Below, in pieces: positions 46,184-57,500 of a stretch of 64,000 nt of DNA; position 1 is the first letter of the stretch; every line of letters begins with the position of its first letter. The stretch comes from Corynebacterium ciconiae DSM 44920. Its GTDB lineage: Bacteria > Actinomycetota > Actinomycetes > Mycobacteriales > Mycobacteriaceae. The stretch lies in contig NZ_CP047189.1 in the NCBI RefSeq assembly GCF_030440575.1, positions 248,001 to 312,000 on the forward strand, written 5' to 3'. The position numbers were made by a program, and so were the translations under genes. The notes under the pieces are model-generated. The model saw nothing but the letters and a program-made list of their open reading frames with translations, was not told where the DNA came from and did not search any database.

Positions 46184-47560
46184 CTAATGGAGGCGGGCGA
46201 GAGGGCCGTCCACAGCGGGCGGGTTGAAACAGCTGGTGGGAATGGTCGAAGCCGAGCAGAAGGCCGGCGGGTTCACGGGCCGGTAGCCCTCGCTGACGCC
46301 GCCGGAGGAAACGAGCTCACGATAGGCCTCCACTCCGGAGGTGGGGCGGCGGGTGAGCGTGGGGTCATCCAAGATGTCCACCTGATAGAGGCCGAAGCGG
46401 GCAGAGTAATCGCCCCACTCGTAGTTGTCGGTGATGGACCAAGCGTTGTAGCCGATCACGGGATAGCCATCGGCAATAGCGCGCTGAATCCAGAAGATGG
46501 TGTCGCGGATGAAATCGCCCCGATCGGCCCCATCGGCGCGGGTGCCATTGTTCGTGGGCATGCCGTTTTCCACGATGTAGATGGGCTTGCCGGGGAAGGC
46601 GCCCGCGAAGTGGGTGATGGCCTCGTAGATGCCATCCGGTTGGGGGCGCACGGCTGCGAAATCGGCGCTGGCGGCGTGGATTGCACTGAGATTGTTCAGG
46701 GCCAGACCGTAGTAGTAATCGATGCCCACATAGTCCAGCTTGTCCTTGATGCGGTTAAGGAATACCTTGTCCGCCAGTCCCGTCACCGCCGGCAGGAAGG
46801 CCTCATTAGCGGTGACCATGGCATTCGGGTTGGCGCGGTGGGCGGCATCGTAGCCGGCATTGTGGGCTGCCACCACATTGTTGAGGAAGCGGGGCATGTC
46901 CCACGCCTTGATCAGACCGATCTCGACCTCGTGGCCGAAGAACACGAGCGGCTCGTTGAAGGTCACCCACATGGTGTCCTCGCCGCCTTGGCCGGCCGCC
47001 GGGGTGCCCCAGCGCTGGGTGATCAGATCGGCGAAGTCGCTGAATTGGGCCACAGCCTCGTCGGAGAGGAAGCCGCCGCGGTCAACGAGCCAACCGGGGT
47101 AGACGTAGTGCACCATCGTGATCATCGGGGTCATGCCGTGGGAGCGGATGGTGTTGATGATCGCATCGTAGTGGGCGAGGGCTTCCTCGTCCCAGCGGTC
47201 GGGCTCTGGCTCGATGCGGGCCCATTCCACAGAGATGCGATAGGTGTTGGCCCCCATTGCGGCGGCGTTGGCAATATCCTCTTCGTAGCGGTTCCAGAAG
47301 TCCACGGCATCGTTGACCGGATCGACCTTGCCGTTACCTTGATTTTCTTCCACGTAGCGTAGCCAGTTGGAGTCCGGATTGGAGCCCTCTACTTGGAAAC
47401 CGGAGGAGGCCACGCCCCAGTGAAAGCCGGAGCCGGTGCTGTCGGATTCGGCCGCGGCGTGGGCGGCCGGGGCGCTGAGCGGGCTCGCTACCGCTAGCGC
47501 GACCGTGGCGAGCACGACGCACAGCCGCCGCCACAGCTTATTCTCACTAATTTTCAACAT
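46184..47560 (-). CDS. Secreted glycoside hydrolase family 1 protein
   Basis: A 458-residue GH1 beta-glycosidase with a signal peptide (LCVVLATVALAVASPLSAPAAHA, in two parts; cleavage near residue 36). The acid/base Glu is E203 in WVTFNEPLVFFG and the nucleophile is E331 in YIVENGMP. Substrate-site segments FHWGVASSGFQVEG and SITDNYEWGDYSARFGLYQVD are intact. Secreted GH1 enzymes are less usual than cytoplasmic ones. The C-terminus adds two Cys (FCSASTIPTSCFNP). ATG 47560 is preferred: TATACT ends 7 nt upstream and there is no RBS, so it is probably leaderless. Confidence 0.88.
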   Translation of the reverse strand: MLKISENKLWRRLCVVLATVALAVASPLSAPAAHAAAESDSTGSGFHWGVASSGFQVEGSNPDSNWLRYVEENQGNGKVDPVNDAVDFWNRYEEDIANAAAMGANTYRISVEWARIEPEPDRWDEEALAHYDAIINTIRSHGMTPMITMVHYVYPGWLVDRGGFLSDEAVAQFSDFADLITQRWGTPAAGQGGEDTMWVTFNEPLVFFGHEVEIGLIKAWDMPRFLNNVVAAHNAGYDAAHRANPNAMVTANEAFLPAVTGLADKVFLNRIKDKLDYVGIDYYYGLALNNLSAIHAASADFAAVRPQPDGIYEAITHFAGAFPGKPIYIVENGMPTNNGTRADGADRGDFIRDTIFWIQRAIADGYPVIGYNAWSITDNYEWGDYSARFGLYQVDILDDPTLTRRPTSGVEAYRELVSSGGVSEGYRPVNPPAFCSASTIPTSCFNPPAVDGPLARLH

Positions 47561-47567
47561 ACGGCTC

Positions 47568-47573
47568 AGTATA
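47568..47573 (-). promoter_or_regulatory. -10 element (TATACT) for the leaderless GH1 gene
   Basis: TATACT on the minus strand, close to the consensus TATAAT, ends 7 nt before ATG 47560. Confidence 0.5.
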
Positions 47574-47626
47574 TTGAACTGTGCTTCCACAACCTATACG
47601 GGCACACCTGTGTCCCAGCACACAGC

Positions 47627-48463
47627 CTAAAACTCTTCGTAGACCGCAGGGTCTTGCGCTTTTCGACGCCCATCTGCCCGTCCGAGCGCCGTGATGGCCT
47701 CTACCTCGGCGGTGTCCAGACTTACCTCCAGCGCAGCCATATTGTCTTCTTGCCGCTCTCGTGAGCTGGCCTTGGGGATGGCGAGGGCGTTGATGGCCCG
47801 GTGCCACGCCAGAATGGTCTGCGCCACCGTGGCCTCATGGGCGTGGGCGATTTCCTGGAGCACGGGCTCATCGAAGACCTCGCCGCGGTTGAGGGGGCTC
47901 CACGACTGGGTGATGATGCCGCGTTCCTCGTGATAGGCGCGCGCCTCGGTCTGGGGGAAATAGGGGTGCAGTTCGATCTGGTTGACCGCGGGCAGCTCTC
48001 CCGTGGCAGCCTCTACTTGCTCGAGGTGCTCGGGCAAGAAATTGCACACGCCGATGTGGCGGATGAGGCCTTTGTCCCGGGCGGCCATAAGCCCGCGGTA
48101 GGCATCGATAAATAACCCTTGCTTGGGGTTAGGCCAGTGAATCAAGTAGAGGTCAATGTAATTAAGACCCAGCCGGTAGAGGGATTCCTCCACGCAGGTG
48201 AGCGCCTCGGTGTGATAGCGCCCAGGCAGCTTCGAGGTGATTACTAGCTCTGAGCGCGCCGCACTGCGATCGGCTCGCACGGCGGTGCGTACCGCCGTGC
48301 CCACCGTGCCTTCATTCTCGTAGTTATAAGCGCTATCGAGCAGCCGGTAGCCGGCGGCAATACCGGAGCGAATGGACTCCACCCCTGCCGATCCCTTGAG
48401 CTTGTAGGTGCCCAAGCCTTGAACGGGTAGCTGCAATCCGGTGTGCGATGTGAAGGTATCCAT
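47627..48463 (-). CDS. Aldo/keto reductase
   Basis: NADPH-dependent AKR (278 aa). The catalytic tetrad is D43, Y48, K78, H109 (LLDSAYNYENE, VITSKLPG, DLYLIHWPNP). The AKR signature IGVCNFLPEHLEQ and the C-terminal cofactor region ALAIPKASSRERQEDN are present. It resembles the 2,5-diketo-gluconate reductase group, but substrates in this family are broad. A -10-like box overlaps the upstream DedA-like stop codon 6 nt before the ATG, so it may have its own leaderless start as well as read-through. Confidence 0.9.
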   Translation of the reverse strand: MDTFTSHTGLQLPVQGLGTYKLKGSAGVESIRSGIAAGYRLLDSAYNYENEGTVGTAVRTAVRADRSAARSELVITSKLPGRYHTEALTCVEESLYRLGLNYIDLYLIHWPNPKQGLFIDAYRGLMAARDKGLIRHIGVCNFLPEHLEQVEAATGELPAVNQIELHPYFPQTEARAYHEERGIITQSWSPLNRGEVFDEPVLQEIAHAHEATVAQTILAWHRAINALAIPKASSRERQEDNMAALEVSLDTAEVEAITALGRADGRRKAQDPAVYEEF

Positions 48464-48469
48464 AGCGCA

Positions 48470-48475
48470 AGCCTA
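48470..48475 (-). promoter_or_regulatory. -10 element (TAGGCT) before the aldo/keto reductase gene
   Basis: TAGGCT on the minus strand ends 6 nt before ATG 48463 and includes the TAG stop of the upstream gene. Confidence 0.35.
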
Positions 48476-49375
48476 CCGGCCCGAGGGGGCGTGCCCCTTG
48501 GACCTGCGGGCGGAGATCACGGCAAAAACCACCAAGCCTATGGTGACCCACAGGGCATAGCGGTTGATCTGCTCCACCACGTCGATTACCTGTTCGCCAT
48601 AGCGGATGCCGATGTAGGCAAAGATGCCATTGCGCACCAGCACGCCGGCGGCGTTGACCGCGAGAACCACAGGAAAAGACACTCCCCGAATCGCGGCCAG
48701 CAAATTGGCGAGCAAACGAATGGGCATAAACGGGATATAGGAGATAAAGATCGCGCCCACCAGCAGGGGAGGGCTGAGCCTATCCAGTCGGGTCAGCCAC
48801 GTCCGCATGCGCTTGGACTGGCCCACCACCATGGCCAAATACTCGCGCCCCCACCAGCGGCCAATCATCCACCACAAAGGCACTGCGCGCAGTGCGCCAA
48901 CGAGTGCGCACAGCACAATCACCCACGCTGCGGTGCCACCCACGGTGGATTGGGCGCCGCCGATAATCGCCGAGGTGTAGCCGCCCACCAGTAGGGCATA
49001 GGGCAGGGGGTTGTTCATCAACCACACCCGCAGCGGGATCATGATCATGCTGAGCACAAGATCGGCAAAGAAATACACGAACAGCCAGATATCGCGCCGA
49101 GTGGGAGACGCGATAAATGCAGGGGTCGGCGGACCAGCATCCTCCTCTGCAGAGGTACTGGCATCCGCGCCGTCGGCTGCGGCGTGATTACCAGCGGCTG
49201 CCGCCGCCCCAGCTGCGGTATCGGGAGATTCCGCGGCAGAGCCCGCTCCATCTGGTGGAAGCGGCGCAGAACGGGGCACGGGGGCCTCGCCCTGACGGGG
49301 TTGCGGCTGGTGATCAGGTGTCGGATCAGGCACGGGGAGCGGAACTTCCTTCCATACAACGAGGTCAGAGGGCAC
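48473..49375 (-). CDS. DedA/VTT-like membrane protein with Pro/Ala-rich N-terminus
   Basis: A 300-residue protein. The first ~90 residues are low-complexity (Pro, Ala, Asp, Glu) and probably cytoplasmic. After them come about five hydrophobic helices. The core SPPLLVGAIFISYIPFMPIRLLANLLAAIRGV and NAAGVLVRNGIFAYIGIRYGEQV resembles the VTT (DedA/SNARE-associated) fold, with a P-x-R motif in FMPIR. VTT proteins scramble or transport lipids, including undecaprenyl phosphate. The assignment is moderate. Start GTG 49375 is the longest; GTG 49333 behind GGAAGGAAG is a real alternative. Confidence 0.65.
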   Translation of the reverse strand: MPSDLVVWKEVPLPVPDPTPDHQPQPRQGEAPVPRSAPLPPDGAGSAAESPDTAAGAAAAAGNHAAADGADASTSAEEDAGPPTPAFIASPTRRDIWLFVYFFADLVLSMIMIPLRVWLMNNPLPYALLVGGYTSAIIGGAQSTVGGTAAWVIVLCALVGALRAVPLWWMIGRWWGREYLAMVVGQSKRMRTWLTRLDRLSPPLLVGAIFISYIPFMPIRLLANLLAAIRGVSFPVVLAVNAAGVLVRNGIFAYIGIRYGEQVIDVVEQINRYALWVTIGLVVFAVISARRSKGHAPSGR

Positions 49376-49585
49376 TATACGGGGAGGGGTGGAGGTGGCT
49401 ATACGGGCAAGTCACACACCATGGGGCAAGCCTACAAGATGGCCCGGACACCACTGGGGCCTGCGAGTGCGCGTTCATCTCTATCAGGGTGGGTGGGGTG
49501 TTTAGGGAAGCGTCGATAAGCGTGCACCATGGCTGAGCTGCGTCCGCGAGCTGCGCCTAGGTCCCAACGCTGTAATGGCTGCGGC

Positions 49586-49591
49586 TACACT
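49586..49591 (+). promoter_or_regulatory. -10 element (TACACT) for the leaderless DUF3068 gene
   Basis: TACACT ends 8 nt before ATG 49600 and no Shine-Dalgarno is present. Confidence 0.45.
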
Positions 49592-49599
49592 CTTTAGGC

Positions 49600-50583
49600 A
49601 TGCTGCCAAAGTCTCGCATCGCCGCCTCGCTCATGCTCGGGTTGGCCGCCGCCCTCATCGCGGCGGGGCTGTTCTTGCCGCGCGCACTGCACACGGATTC
49701 CCGCATTGCTCTCGACACGGGCCCGGTGACGTGGACGCTACGCGATGACAAAGCGCAGTCGCGGCTGCTCAGCTCGCCCGAGGGGCGTGTGCTCAACGCG
49801 CCAGTGACCAAGCAGGTGCACTTCGAATTTGTCGATCCGGCCGATGCCGACACCGTGACGGTTAAGGCCGGATCCACCCTCATGCGGGAATCCCGCCAAG
49901 CGGATCAAGACAGGCTGATTACTGCAGACATCACCAGCTATCGCATGAACCGACTCACCGGTCTTGCCGATTCCTCAGCCACCGTGGCCGATCAGATGGC
50001 CAGTCCCACCCGTAGCTTTGATATTCACGGTCAGTGGCTGAAGTTTGAACCCAACCCCGCCAACCACGGGCTTGAGTTTTATGACTCCACCGTGCGCCGC
50101 TCTTTTCCCGTGGAGTATGTGGAGGACTCCGAGATCGCCGGCCGGGCAGTGAAGGTTTATCACCAGCACATCGAGCCCCAGAACGTGGCGCAATCCTTCC
50201 CCGGGGTGTTCAATACCGCGAGGCTGCACGATGATTCAGCTGGCTTTCTCTATCACGAGGTGGATCGCCGGATAGCGGTGGATGTTGAGAGTGGATTGGT
50301 GCTCAATATAGAGGAAAACATCAACGACTTTTATGCAGACGCCAAACGTGAGAAGCCCGAACTCGTGCTGGTGGGCGAGTTCCGTATGAGCGAGGAGAAT
50401 CAGCACGCACTGGCGAAGGCCGCCGAACATACGCGCGGTGGACAGGGTATTCGGATCGCGGGCTGGGTGCTGCTAGGATTCGGTGAAGCTCTGGCGCTAC
50501 TGGCGCTCATCGGAGTGTTTATCGGCGGACGTCGGGCGCGCCGCGCACAGGCTGCCCGCGACGAGGCCGACGCAGACTCATAG
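49600..50583 (+). CDS. DUF3068 (PorA family) membrane protein
   Basis: A 327-residue envelope protein with one N-terminal helix (LMLGLAAALIAAGLFLPRAL), a large extracytoplasmic domain (about 35-270) and one C-terminal helix (IAGWVLLGFGEALALLALIGVFIGG) followed by a basic tail. The TSYRMNRLTGLADSS and FPVEYVEDSEIAGRAVKVYHQHI segments fit DUF3068, a family confined to actinobacteria and annotated as PorA family. Its molecular job is unproven and it should not be assumed to be a porin. Confidence 0.82.
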   Translation: MLPKSRIAASLMLGLAAALIAAGLFLPRALHTDSRIALDTGPVTWTLRDDKAQSRLLSSPEGRVLNAPVTKQVHFEFVDPADADTVTVKAGSTLMRESRQADQDRLITADITSYRMNRLTGLADSSATVADQMASPTRSFDIHGQWLKFEPNPANHGLEFYDSTVRRSFPVEYVEDSEIAGRAVKVYHQHIEPQNVAQSFPGVFNTARLHDDSAGFLYHEVDRRIAVDVESGLVLNIEENINDFYADAKREKPELVLVGEFRMSEENQHALAKAAEHTRGGQGIRIAGWVLLGFGEALALLALIGVFIGGRRARRAQAARDEADADS

Positions 50584-50692
50584 AAATCTGCGCCCTGCAG
50601 CCTCATCCCTGCTCCGGTGTACATCCCAGGCCGCTTGCGGCGAGGTGGACGGCGCGAACACGACCGTCACACACACCACATCGCCCACGGCC

Positions 50693-50721
50693 TTTACAAG
50701 CGTGCGGTTCTGGTATAGGCT
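50693..50721 (+). promoter_or_regulatory. Promoter of rpoB-rpoC
   Basis: TTTACA (50693-50698), a 17-nt spacer and TAGGCT (50716-50721), within GGTATAGGCT as in the rplJ promoter. The leader to rpoB is about 240 nt. A TTGACA at 50794 lacks a -10 partner. Nothing else is recognised in 50584-50964. Confidence 0.5.
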
Positions 50722-50964
50722 GATTCGTTGCGCTGGAATCCGTCGACCCCAGATTTTCACGAGACCTTGTTTAAATGGTTTGAAAAAACCGACTTGACAA
50801 GGTCGTTTAGTGCTATCGCGGCCGGTCAGGCGAGGTTCCTATAGCAGACCGAAATGCTCAAAGTTAGCGGCGGCTCGGGGAAAAGCGTGTCAGTGTGTGT
50901 CCCACTTTTAACACACTGCGGCCGATCCCTGTAGTTGTCGCGTGAGGTGCTGGAAGGACGCATC

Positions 50965-53900
50965 TTGGCAGTCTCCCGCCAGACCAAGTCAGTGGCCGAA
51001 ATCCCCGGAGCTCCGAAGCGATACTCATTCGCGAAAATTCAGGAGCCCATCGCGCTGCCGGGTCTACTTGACCTGCAGCTGGAATCCTTTGCTTGGCTTA
51101 TCGGCACGCCCGAGTGGCGTGCCCGTCAACAGGCCGAGGCACCCGAGGGTGCCCGTATTACCAGTGGTCTTGAGGACATCCTCGAGGAGTTGTCCCCGAT
51201 TCAGGACTACTCCGGCAACATGTCTCTCTCGCTCTCGGAGCCGCGCTTCGAGGACGTGAAGAACACTGTTGACGAGTCCAAGGACAAGGACATCAACTAC
51301 TCCGCTCCGCTGTATGTCACAGCAGAGTTCATTAACAACGAAACCCAGGAGATTAAGTCTCAGACGGTGTTCATCGGTGACTTCCCGATGATGACCGACC
51401 GAGGCACGTTCATCGTTAACGGCACCGAGCGTGTCGTGGTCTCCCAGCTCGTGCGTTCTCCCGGTGTGTACTTCGATCGCACCATCGATAAGTCCACCGA
51501 GCGTCCGCTGCACTCCGTGAAGGTGATTCCTTCCCGCGGTGCCTGGCTAGAGTTCGACGTGGACAAGCGCGACAGCGTCGGCGTGCGTATCGACCGCAAG
51601 CGTCGCCAGCCCGTCACCGTACTGCTCAAGGCCCTTGGGTGGACCACCGAGCAGATCACCGAGCGCTTCGGCTTCTCCGAGCTAATCATGTCCACCTTGG
51701 AAAACGACACTGTTTCCAACACCGACGAGGCTCTGCTGGAGATCTACCGCAAGCAGCGTCCGGGTGAGCAGCCGACCCGCGATCTCGCGCAGTCCCTGCT
51801 GGATAACAGCTTCTTCAAGCCCAAGCGCTATGACTTGGCCAAGGTGGGCCGCTACAAGGTCAACCGCAAGCTGGGCCTCACCGGTGCCGATGAGCGCACG
51901 ATGACCCTCACTGAAGAGGACATCGCCACCACCATCGAGTACTTGGTACGCCTGCACGCCGGCGAGACCTCCATGGTCTCCCCGGATGGTGTGGAGATCC
52001 CGATCGATACCGATGACATCGACCACTTCGGTAACCGTCGTCTGCGCACCGTGGGTGAGCTCATCCAGAACCAGGTCCGCGTGGGCCTGTCCCGCATGGA
52101 GCGCGTGGTTCGCGAGCGCATGACCACCCAGGATGCGGAGTCCATCACTCCGACCTCCCTGATTAACGTGCGCCCCGTGTCCGCCGCCATCCGCGAGTTC
52201 TTCGGCACCTCCCAGCTGTCGCAGTTCATGGACCAGAACAACTCCCTGTCTGGTCTTACCCACAAGCGTCGTCTCTCCGCGCTGGGCCCGGGCGGCCTGT
52301 CGCGTGAGCGCGCCGGCATTGAGGTGCGCGACGTGCACCCGTCTCACTACGGCCGCATGTGCCCGATTGAGACCCCTGAGGGCCCGAACATCGGTCTGAT
52401 CGGTTCGCTCTCCTCCTATGCACGCGTGAACCCCTTCGGCTTCATCGAGACTCCTTATCGCAAGGTGGACAACGGTGTTCTCACCGACGAGATCGTCTAC
52501 CTCACCGCCGATGAGGAGGACCGCGCCGCTGTGGCTCAGGCCTCCCTGCGTGTGGATGACAACGGCGCAATCCTGGACACCCGCATCGAGGTGCGTGTGA
52601 AGGACGGCGACATCGAGGTCGTTGGTCCCGAGGGCGTGGACTACATGGATATCTCCCCGCGCCAGATGGTGTCGGTGGCAACCGCCATGATTCCCTTCCT
52701 CGAGCACGACGACGCTAACCGTGCCCTCATGGGTGCGAACATGCAGCGTCAGGCCGTGCCGCTGGTGCGCTCCGAGTCTGCCTACGTGGGCACCGGTATG
52801 GAGCTGCGCGCCGCCTACGATGCTGGTGATCTCGTGATCAACAAGAAGGCCGGCGTGGTGGAAAACGTCTGCGCCGACTTCATCACTGTGATGGCCGATG
52901 ACGGCACCCGAGAAACCTACATGCTGCGCAAGTTCGAGCGCACCAACCAGGGCACCTGCTACAACCAGAAGCCCTTGGTGAACCTCGGTCAGCGTGTGGA
53001 AGAGGGCGAAGTACTGGCCGATGGCCCCGGCACCCACGATGGCGAGATGGCCCTAGGCCGCAACCTGCTCGTGGCATTCATGCCGTGGGAAGGCCACAAC
53101 TACGAGGACGCGATTATCCTCAACCAGCGCCTCGTGGAGGAGGATGTTCTTACCTCCATCCACATCGAGGAGCACGAGATTGATGCCCGCGACACCAAGC
53201 TCGGTGCCGAGGAGATCACCCGTGAGATCCCGAACGTTTCCGAGGATGTACTCAAGGACCTCGACGAGCGCGGCATCGTGCGTATCGGCGCCGATGTGCG
53301 CGACGGCGACATCCTGGTGGGTAAGGTCACCCCGAAGGGTGAGACCGAGCTGACCCCGGAGGAGCGCCTGCTGCGCGCCATCTTCGGTGAGAAGGCCCGC
53401 GAGGTGCGCGACACCTCCATGAAGGTGCCGCACGGTGAAACCGGCAAGGTGATCGGTGTGCGCCGCTTCTCCCGCGAGGACGATGACGATCTCGCCCCCG
53501 GCGTGAACGAGATGATCCGCGTGTACGTGGCACAGAAGCGCAAGATCCAGGACGGCGATAAGCTCGCCGGCCGCCACGGTAACAAGGGCGTGGTGGGCAA
53601 GATCCTGCCCGCCGAGGACATGCCCTTTATGGCCGATGGCACCCCAGTGGACATCATCCTGAACACCCACGGTGTGCCGCGTCGTATGAACATCGGTCAG
53701 GTGCTCGAGGTCCACTTGGGTTGGCTGGCTGCCGCCGGTTGGAAGATCGACCCGGAGGATGAGAAGAACGCACAGCTGCTCAAGACTCTCCCCGAGGAGC
53801 TCTACGACGTTCCCGCCAACTCGCTCACCGCGACCCCGGTGTTCGACGGCGCCTCCAACGAGGAGCTGGCTGGCCTGCTGGCGAACTCCCGCCCGAACCG

Positions 53901-54444
53901 CGATGGCGATGTGCTCATCGACGGCAACGGTAAGACTCGCCTCTTCGACGGTCGCTCCGGTGAGCCCTTCCAGCACCCGATCTCGGTCGGCTACATGTAC
54001 ATGCTGAAGCTGCACCACCTGGTGGATGAGAAGATCCACGCCCGCTCCACCGGCCCGTACTCCATGATCACCCAGCAGCCGCTGGGCGGTAAGGCACAGT
54101 TCGGTGGCCAGCGCTTCGGTGAGATGGAGGTGTGGGCTATGCAGGCCTACGGCGCCGCCTACACCCTGCAGGAGCTGCTCACCATCAAGTCCGATGACGT
54201 GGTGGGACGCGTGAAGGTCTACGAGGCGATCGTGAAGGGCGACAACATCCCTGATCCCGGTATCCCGGAGTCCTTCAAGGTGTTGCTCAAGGAGCTGCAG
54301 TCGCTGTGTCTGAACGTGGAGGTTCTCTCCGCAGACGGCACCCCGATGGAGCTGGGTACCACCGACGATGACGAGTTCGATCAGGCCGGTGCCTCCCTGG
54401 GCATCAACCTGTCGCGCGACGAGCGCTCGGACGACATCGCCTAA
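50965..54444 (+). CDS. rpoB: RNA polymerase beta subunit
   Basis: Beta subunit (about 1159 aa). The N-terminus [20 protein letters not shown] is corynebacterial. The rifampicin region reads [20 protein letters not shown] followed by RLSALGPGG, with the Asp, His and Ser resistance positions wild type. Other conserved blocks are [40 protein letters not shown] and the C-terminal [18 protein letters not shown] ... [15 protein letters not shown] 50965 is chosen because AAGGA lies 6 nt upstream; GTG 50947 and TTG 50935 are in frame but lack good RBSs. rpoC follows after 148 nt. Confidence 0.97.
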   Translation: MAVSRQTKSVAEIPGAPKRYSFAKIQEPIALPGLLDLQLESFAWLIGTPEWRARQQAEAPEGARITSGLEDILEELSPIQDYSGNMSLSLSEPRFEDVKNTVDESKDKDINYSAPLYVTAEFINNETQEIKSQTVFIGDFPMMTDRGTFIVNGTERVVVSQLVRSPGVYFDRTIDKSTERPLHSVKVIPSRGAWLEFDVDKRDSVGVRIDRKRRQPVTVLLKALGWTTEQITERFGFSELIMSTLENDTVSNTDEALLEIYRKQRPGEQPTRDLAQSLLDNSFFKPKRYDLAKVGRYKVNRKLGLTGADERTMTLTEEDIATTIEYLVRLHAGETSMVSPDGVEIPIDTDDIDHFGNRRLRTVGELIQNQVRVGLSRMERVVRERMTTQDAESITPTSLINVRPVSAAIREFFGTSQLSQFMDQNNSLSGLTHKRRLSALGPGGLSRERAGIEVRDVHPSHYGRMCPIETPEGPNIGLIGSLSSYARVNPFGFIETPYRKVDNGVLTDEIVYLTADEEDRAAVAQASLRVDDNGAILDTRIEVRVKDGDIEVVGPEGVDYMDISPRQMVSVATAMIPFLEHDDANRALMGANMQRQAVPLVRSESAYVGTGMELRAAYDAGDLVINKKAGVVENVCADFITVMADDGTRETYMLRKFERTNQGTCYNQKPLVNLGQRVEEGEVLADGPGTHDGEMALGRNLLVAFMPWEGHNYEDAIILNQRLVEEDVLTSIHIEEHEIDARDTKLGAEEITREIPNVSEDVLKDLDERGIVRIGADVRDGDILVGKVTPKGETELTPEERLLRAIFGEKAREVRDTSMKVPHGETGKVIGVRRFSREDDDDLAPGVNEMIRVYVAQKRKIQDGDKLAGRHGNKGVVGKILPAEDMPFMADGTPVDIILNTHGVPRRMNIGQVLEVHLGWLAAAGWKIDPEDEKNAQLLKTLPEELYDVPANSLTATPVFDGASNEELAGLLANSRPNRDGDVLIDGNGKTRLFDGRSGEPFQHPISVGYMYMLKLHHLVDEKIHARSTGPYSMITQQPLGGKAQFGGQRFGEMEVWAMQAYGAAYTLQELLTIKSDDVVGRVKVYEAIVKGDNIPDPGIPESFKVLLKELQSLCLNVEVLSADGTPMELGTTDDDEFDQAGASLGINLSRDERSDDIA

Positions 54445-54468
54445 AAATACGGTGCTTTCTTTCCCACC

Positions 54469-54506
54469 AGCCTGCGGGTGACACTCCGCGGTGCACCCTG
54501 CAGGCT
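54469..54506 (+). other. Hairpin between rpoB and rpoC
   Basis: AGCCTGCGGGTG (54469-54480) pairs with CACCCTGCAGGCT (54494-54506) with one bulge. There is no T-run, so it is more likely an RNA processing or stability element, or an attenuator, than a full terminator. Confidence 0.55.
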
Positions 54507-54592
54507 AGGGGACTAAGCGCAAGAAACTGACACTTCAAGTTCTTTACAAAAACTACGACACCCCACCACCGCGTGGGGGAAAGGGAGTTTGC

Positions 54593-57500
54593 GTGCTCGA
54601 CGTCAACTTCTTCGACGAGCTCCGTATTGGGCTGGCCACCGCCGACGATATCCGTCGTTGGTCCAAAGGCGAGGTCAAGAAGCCGGAGACCATTAACTAC
54701 CGCACCCTGAAGCCGGAAAAGGATGGCCTGTTCTGCGAGCGCATCTTCGGTCCTACCCGCGACTGGGAGTGTGCCTGCGGCAAGTACAAGCGTGTCCGCT
54801 ACAAGGGCATCATCTGTGAGCGCTGTGGCGTTGAGGTGACCAAGTCCAAGGTGCGCCGTGAGCGCATGGGCCACATTGAGCTGGCCGCACCGGTGACTCA
54901 CATCTGGTACTTCAAGGGCGTTCCCTCCCGCCTGGGCTACCTTCTGGACCTTGCTCCGAAGGACCTGGAGCGCATCATCTACTTCGCGGCCAACATCATC
55001 ACCTCGGTGGACGATGAGGCCCGCCACGCCGACCTGACCACTCTGGAAGCAGAAATGCTGCTGGAGAAGAAGGACGTGGAGGCCGACGCCGAATCTGAGA
55101 TCGCCGAGCGCGCTCAGAAGATGGAAGAGGATCTGGCCGAGCTGGAAGAGGCCGGTGCTAAGGCCGATGCTCGCCGCAAGGTGCAAAACGCCGCCGAGAA
55201 GGAAATGCAGCACATCCGCGAGAAGGCTGAGCGTGAGATCGCTCGCCTGGATGAAATCTGGCAGACCTTCACCAAGCTGGCTCCGAAGCAGATGATCATC
55301 GACGAGACCATCTACGAAGAGCTCGTGGACCGCTACGAGGACTACTTCACCGGTGGCATGGGTGCCGAGGCAATCCAGACCCTGGTGCGTAACTTCGACC
55401 TCGACGCCGAGGCTGAGACCCTGCGGGAGATCATCAACAACGGCAAGGGCCAGAAAAAGATGCGTGCCCTCAAGCGCTTGAAGGTGGTTGCCGCCTTCCA
55501 GCGTTCGGGTAACGACCCGGCCGGCATGGTGCTCGATTGCATTCCGGTGATCCCGCCGGAGCTGCGCCCGATGGTGCAACTCGACGGTGGCCGTTTCGCC
55601 ACCTCGGACCTCAATGACCTGTACCGCCGCGTGATCAACCGCAACAACCGCCTCAAGCGTATGATTGATCTCGGCGCCCCCGAGATCATCGTGAATAACG
55701 AGAAGCGCATGCTGCAGGAGTCCGTGGACGCGCTCTTCGACAACGGCCGTCGCGGCCGTCCGGTCACCGGCCCGGGCAACCGCCCGCTGAAGTCGCTGTC
55801 TGACCTGCTCAAGGGTAAGCAGGGCCGCTTCCGTCAGAACCTGCTGGGTAAGCGTGTCGACTACTCGGGTCGTTCCGTGATTATCGTGGGCCCGCAGCTG
55901 AAGCTGCACGAGTGTGGTCTGCCCAAGCTCATGGCCCTGGAGCTGTTCAAGCCCTTCGTGATGAAGCGTCTGGTGGAGCACGACTACGCCCAGAACATCA
56001 AGTCCGCCAAGCGCATGGTGGAGCGTCAGCGCCCCGAGGTGTGGGATGTGCTGGAAGAGGCCATCTCGGAGCACCCGGTGATGCTCAACCGTGCACCTAC
56101 CCTGCACCGCCTGGGTATTCAGGCCTTCGAGCCGGTGCTCGTGGAGGGTAAGGCTATTCAGCTGCATCCGCTGGCCTGTGAGGCGTTCAACGCTGACTTC
56201 GACGGTGACCAGATGGCAGTCCACCTGCCGCTGTCCGCCGAGGCCCAGGCTGAGGCCCGCATCCTGATGCTCGCTTCCAACAACATCCTGTCCCCGGCCT
56301 CCGGTAAGCCGCTGGCTATGCCGCGTCTGGACATGGTGACTGGCCTGTACTACCTGACCCTGGAAAAGACCCCGGATCAGCTCGGTGGCGAGGGGGCCTA
56401 CAGCCCCGCCACGGAAGAGGGTCCGGAGCAGGGCGTGTACTCCTCCTACGCCGAGGCCATCATGGCCCGCGACCGTGGCGTGCTGGGCCTGCAGGCGCCG
56501 ATCAAGGTGCGTATCTCGCACCTGCGTCCGACCGCGGAGATCGAGGCGGAGCACTTCCCCGAGGGCTGGCAGCCCGGCCAGGTGTGGACTGCCCACACCA
56601 CGCTGGGTCGCATCATGTTCAACGAGCTGCTGCCGTGGAACTACCCGTACCTTGAAGGCATCATGGTGCGTAAGGGTGGCGGCCAGGACAAGATCATGCT
56701 GGGCGATGTGATTAATGATCTCGCCGCCAAGTACCCGATGATCACCGTGGCCCAGACCATGGACAAGATGAAGGACGCCGGTTTCTACTGGGCTACCCGC
56801 TCTGGCGTGACCATCACCATGTCCGACGTGCTGGTGCTTCCGAACAAGCACGAGATTCTCGAGCGCTACGAGGCCTCGGCCCGTGAGATCGAGAAGAAGT
56901 ACTGGGAGAAGGGTGCTCTCACCCCGCGTGAGCGCTATGACCGCCTGGTGGAGCTGTGGAAGGATGCCACCGACACCGTGGGTCAGGCCGTGGAGGATCT
57001 CTACCCGGACGAGAACCCGATTCCGATGATCGTGAAGTCGGGCGCAGCCGGTAACATGCGTCAGATCTGGACCCTGGCCGGTATGAAGGGCATGGTTGTG
57101 AACTCCAAGGGTGATTACATCACCCGCCCGATCAAGACCTCCTTCCGCGAGGGCTTGTCGGTGCTCGAGTACTTCAACAACTCGCACGGTTCCCGTAAGG
57201 GTCTGGCCGATACCGCGCTGCGTACCGCCGACTCGGGTTACCTGACCCGTCGTCTGGTGGACGTGGCCCAGGACGTGATTGTGCGCGAGGATGACTGTGA
57301 GACCCGTCAGGGTATCCGCGTGGCCATCTCCGAGCCGATCACCGATGCCGACGGCGAGATCACCGGCTACACCCCGGATCCGCTGAACGAGACCAGCGTC
57401 TACGGTCGCGTGCTGGCAGCTGATGCCGCCACCGACGAGGGCGAGGTTGTGCTGCCCGCCGGTACCTACATTGGTGAGGAGGAAGTAAACACCCTCATCA

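Noticed and set aside
50794..50799. Perfect TTGACA as a second rpoB promoter
   Set aside because: No -10-like hexamer occurs at 16-18 nt spacing (the sequence there is GC-rich), so it is not called a promoter.
50935..50964. Longer rpoB start at TTG 50935 or GTG 50947
   Set aside because: Neither has a good RBS, while TTG 50965 has AAGGA at 6 nt and gives the typical LAVSRQTK N-terminus.
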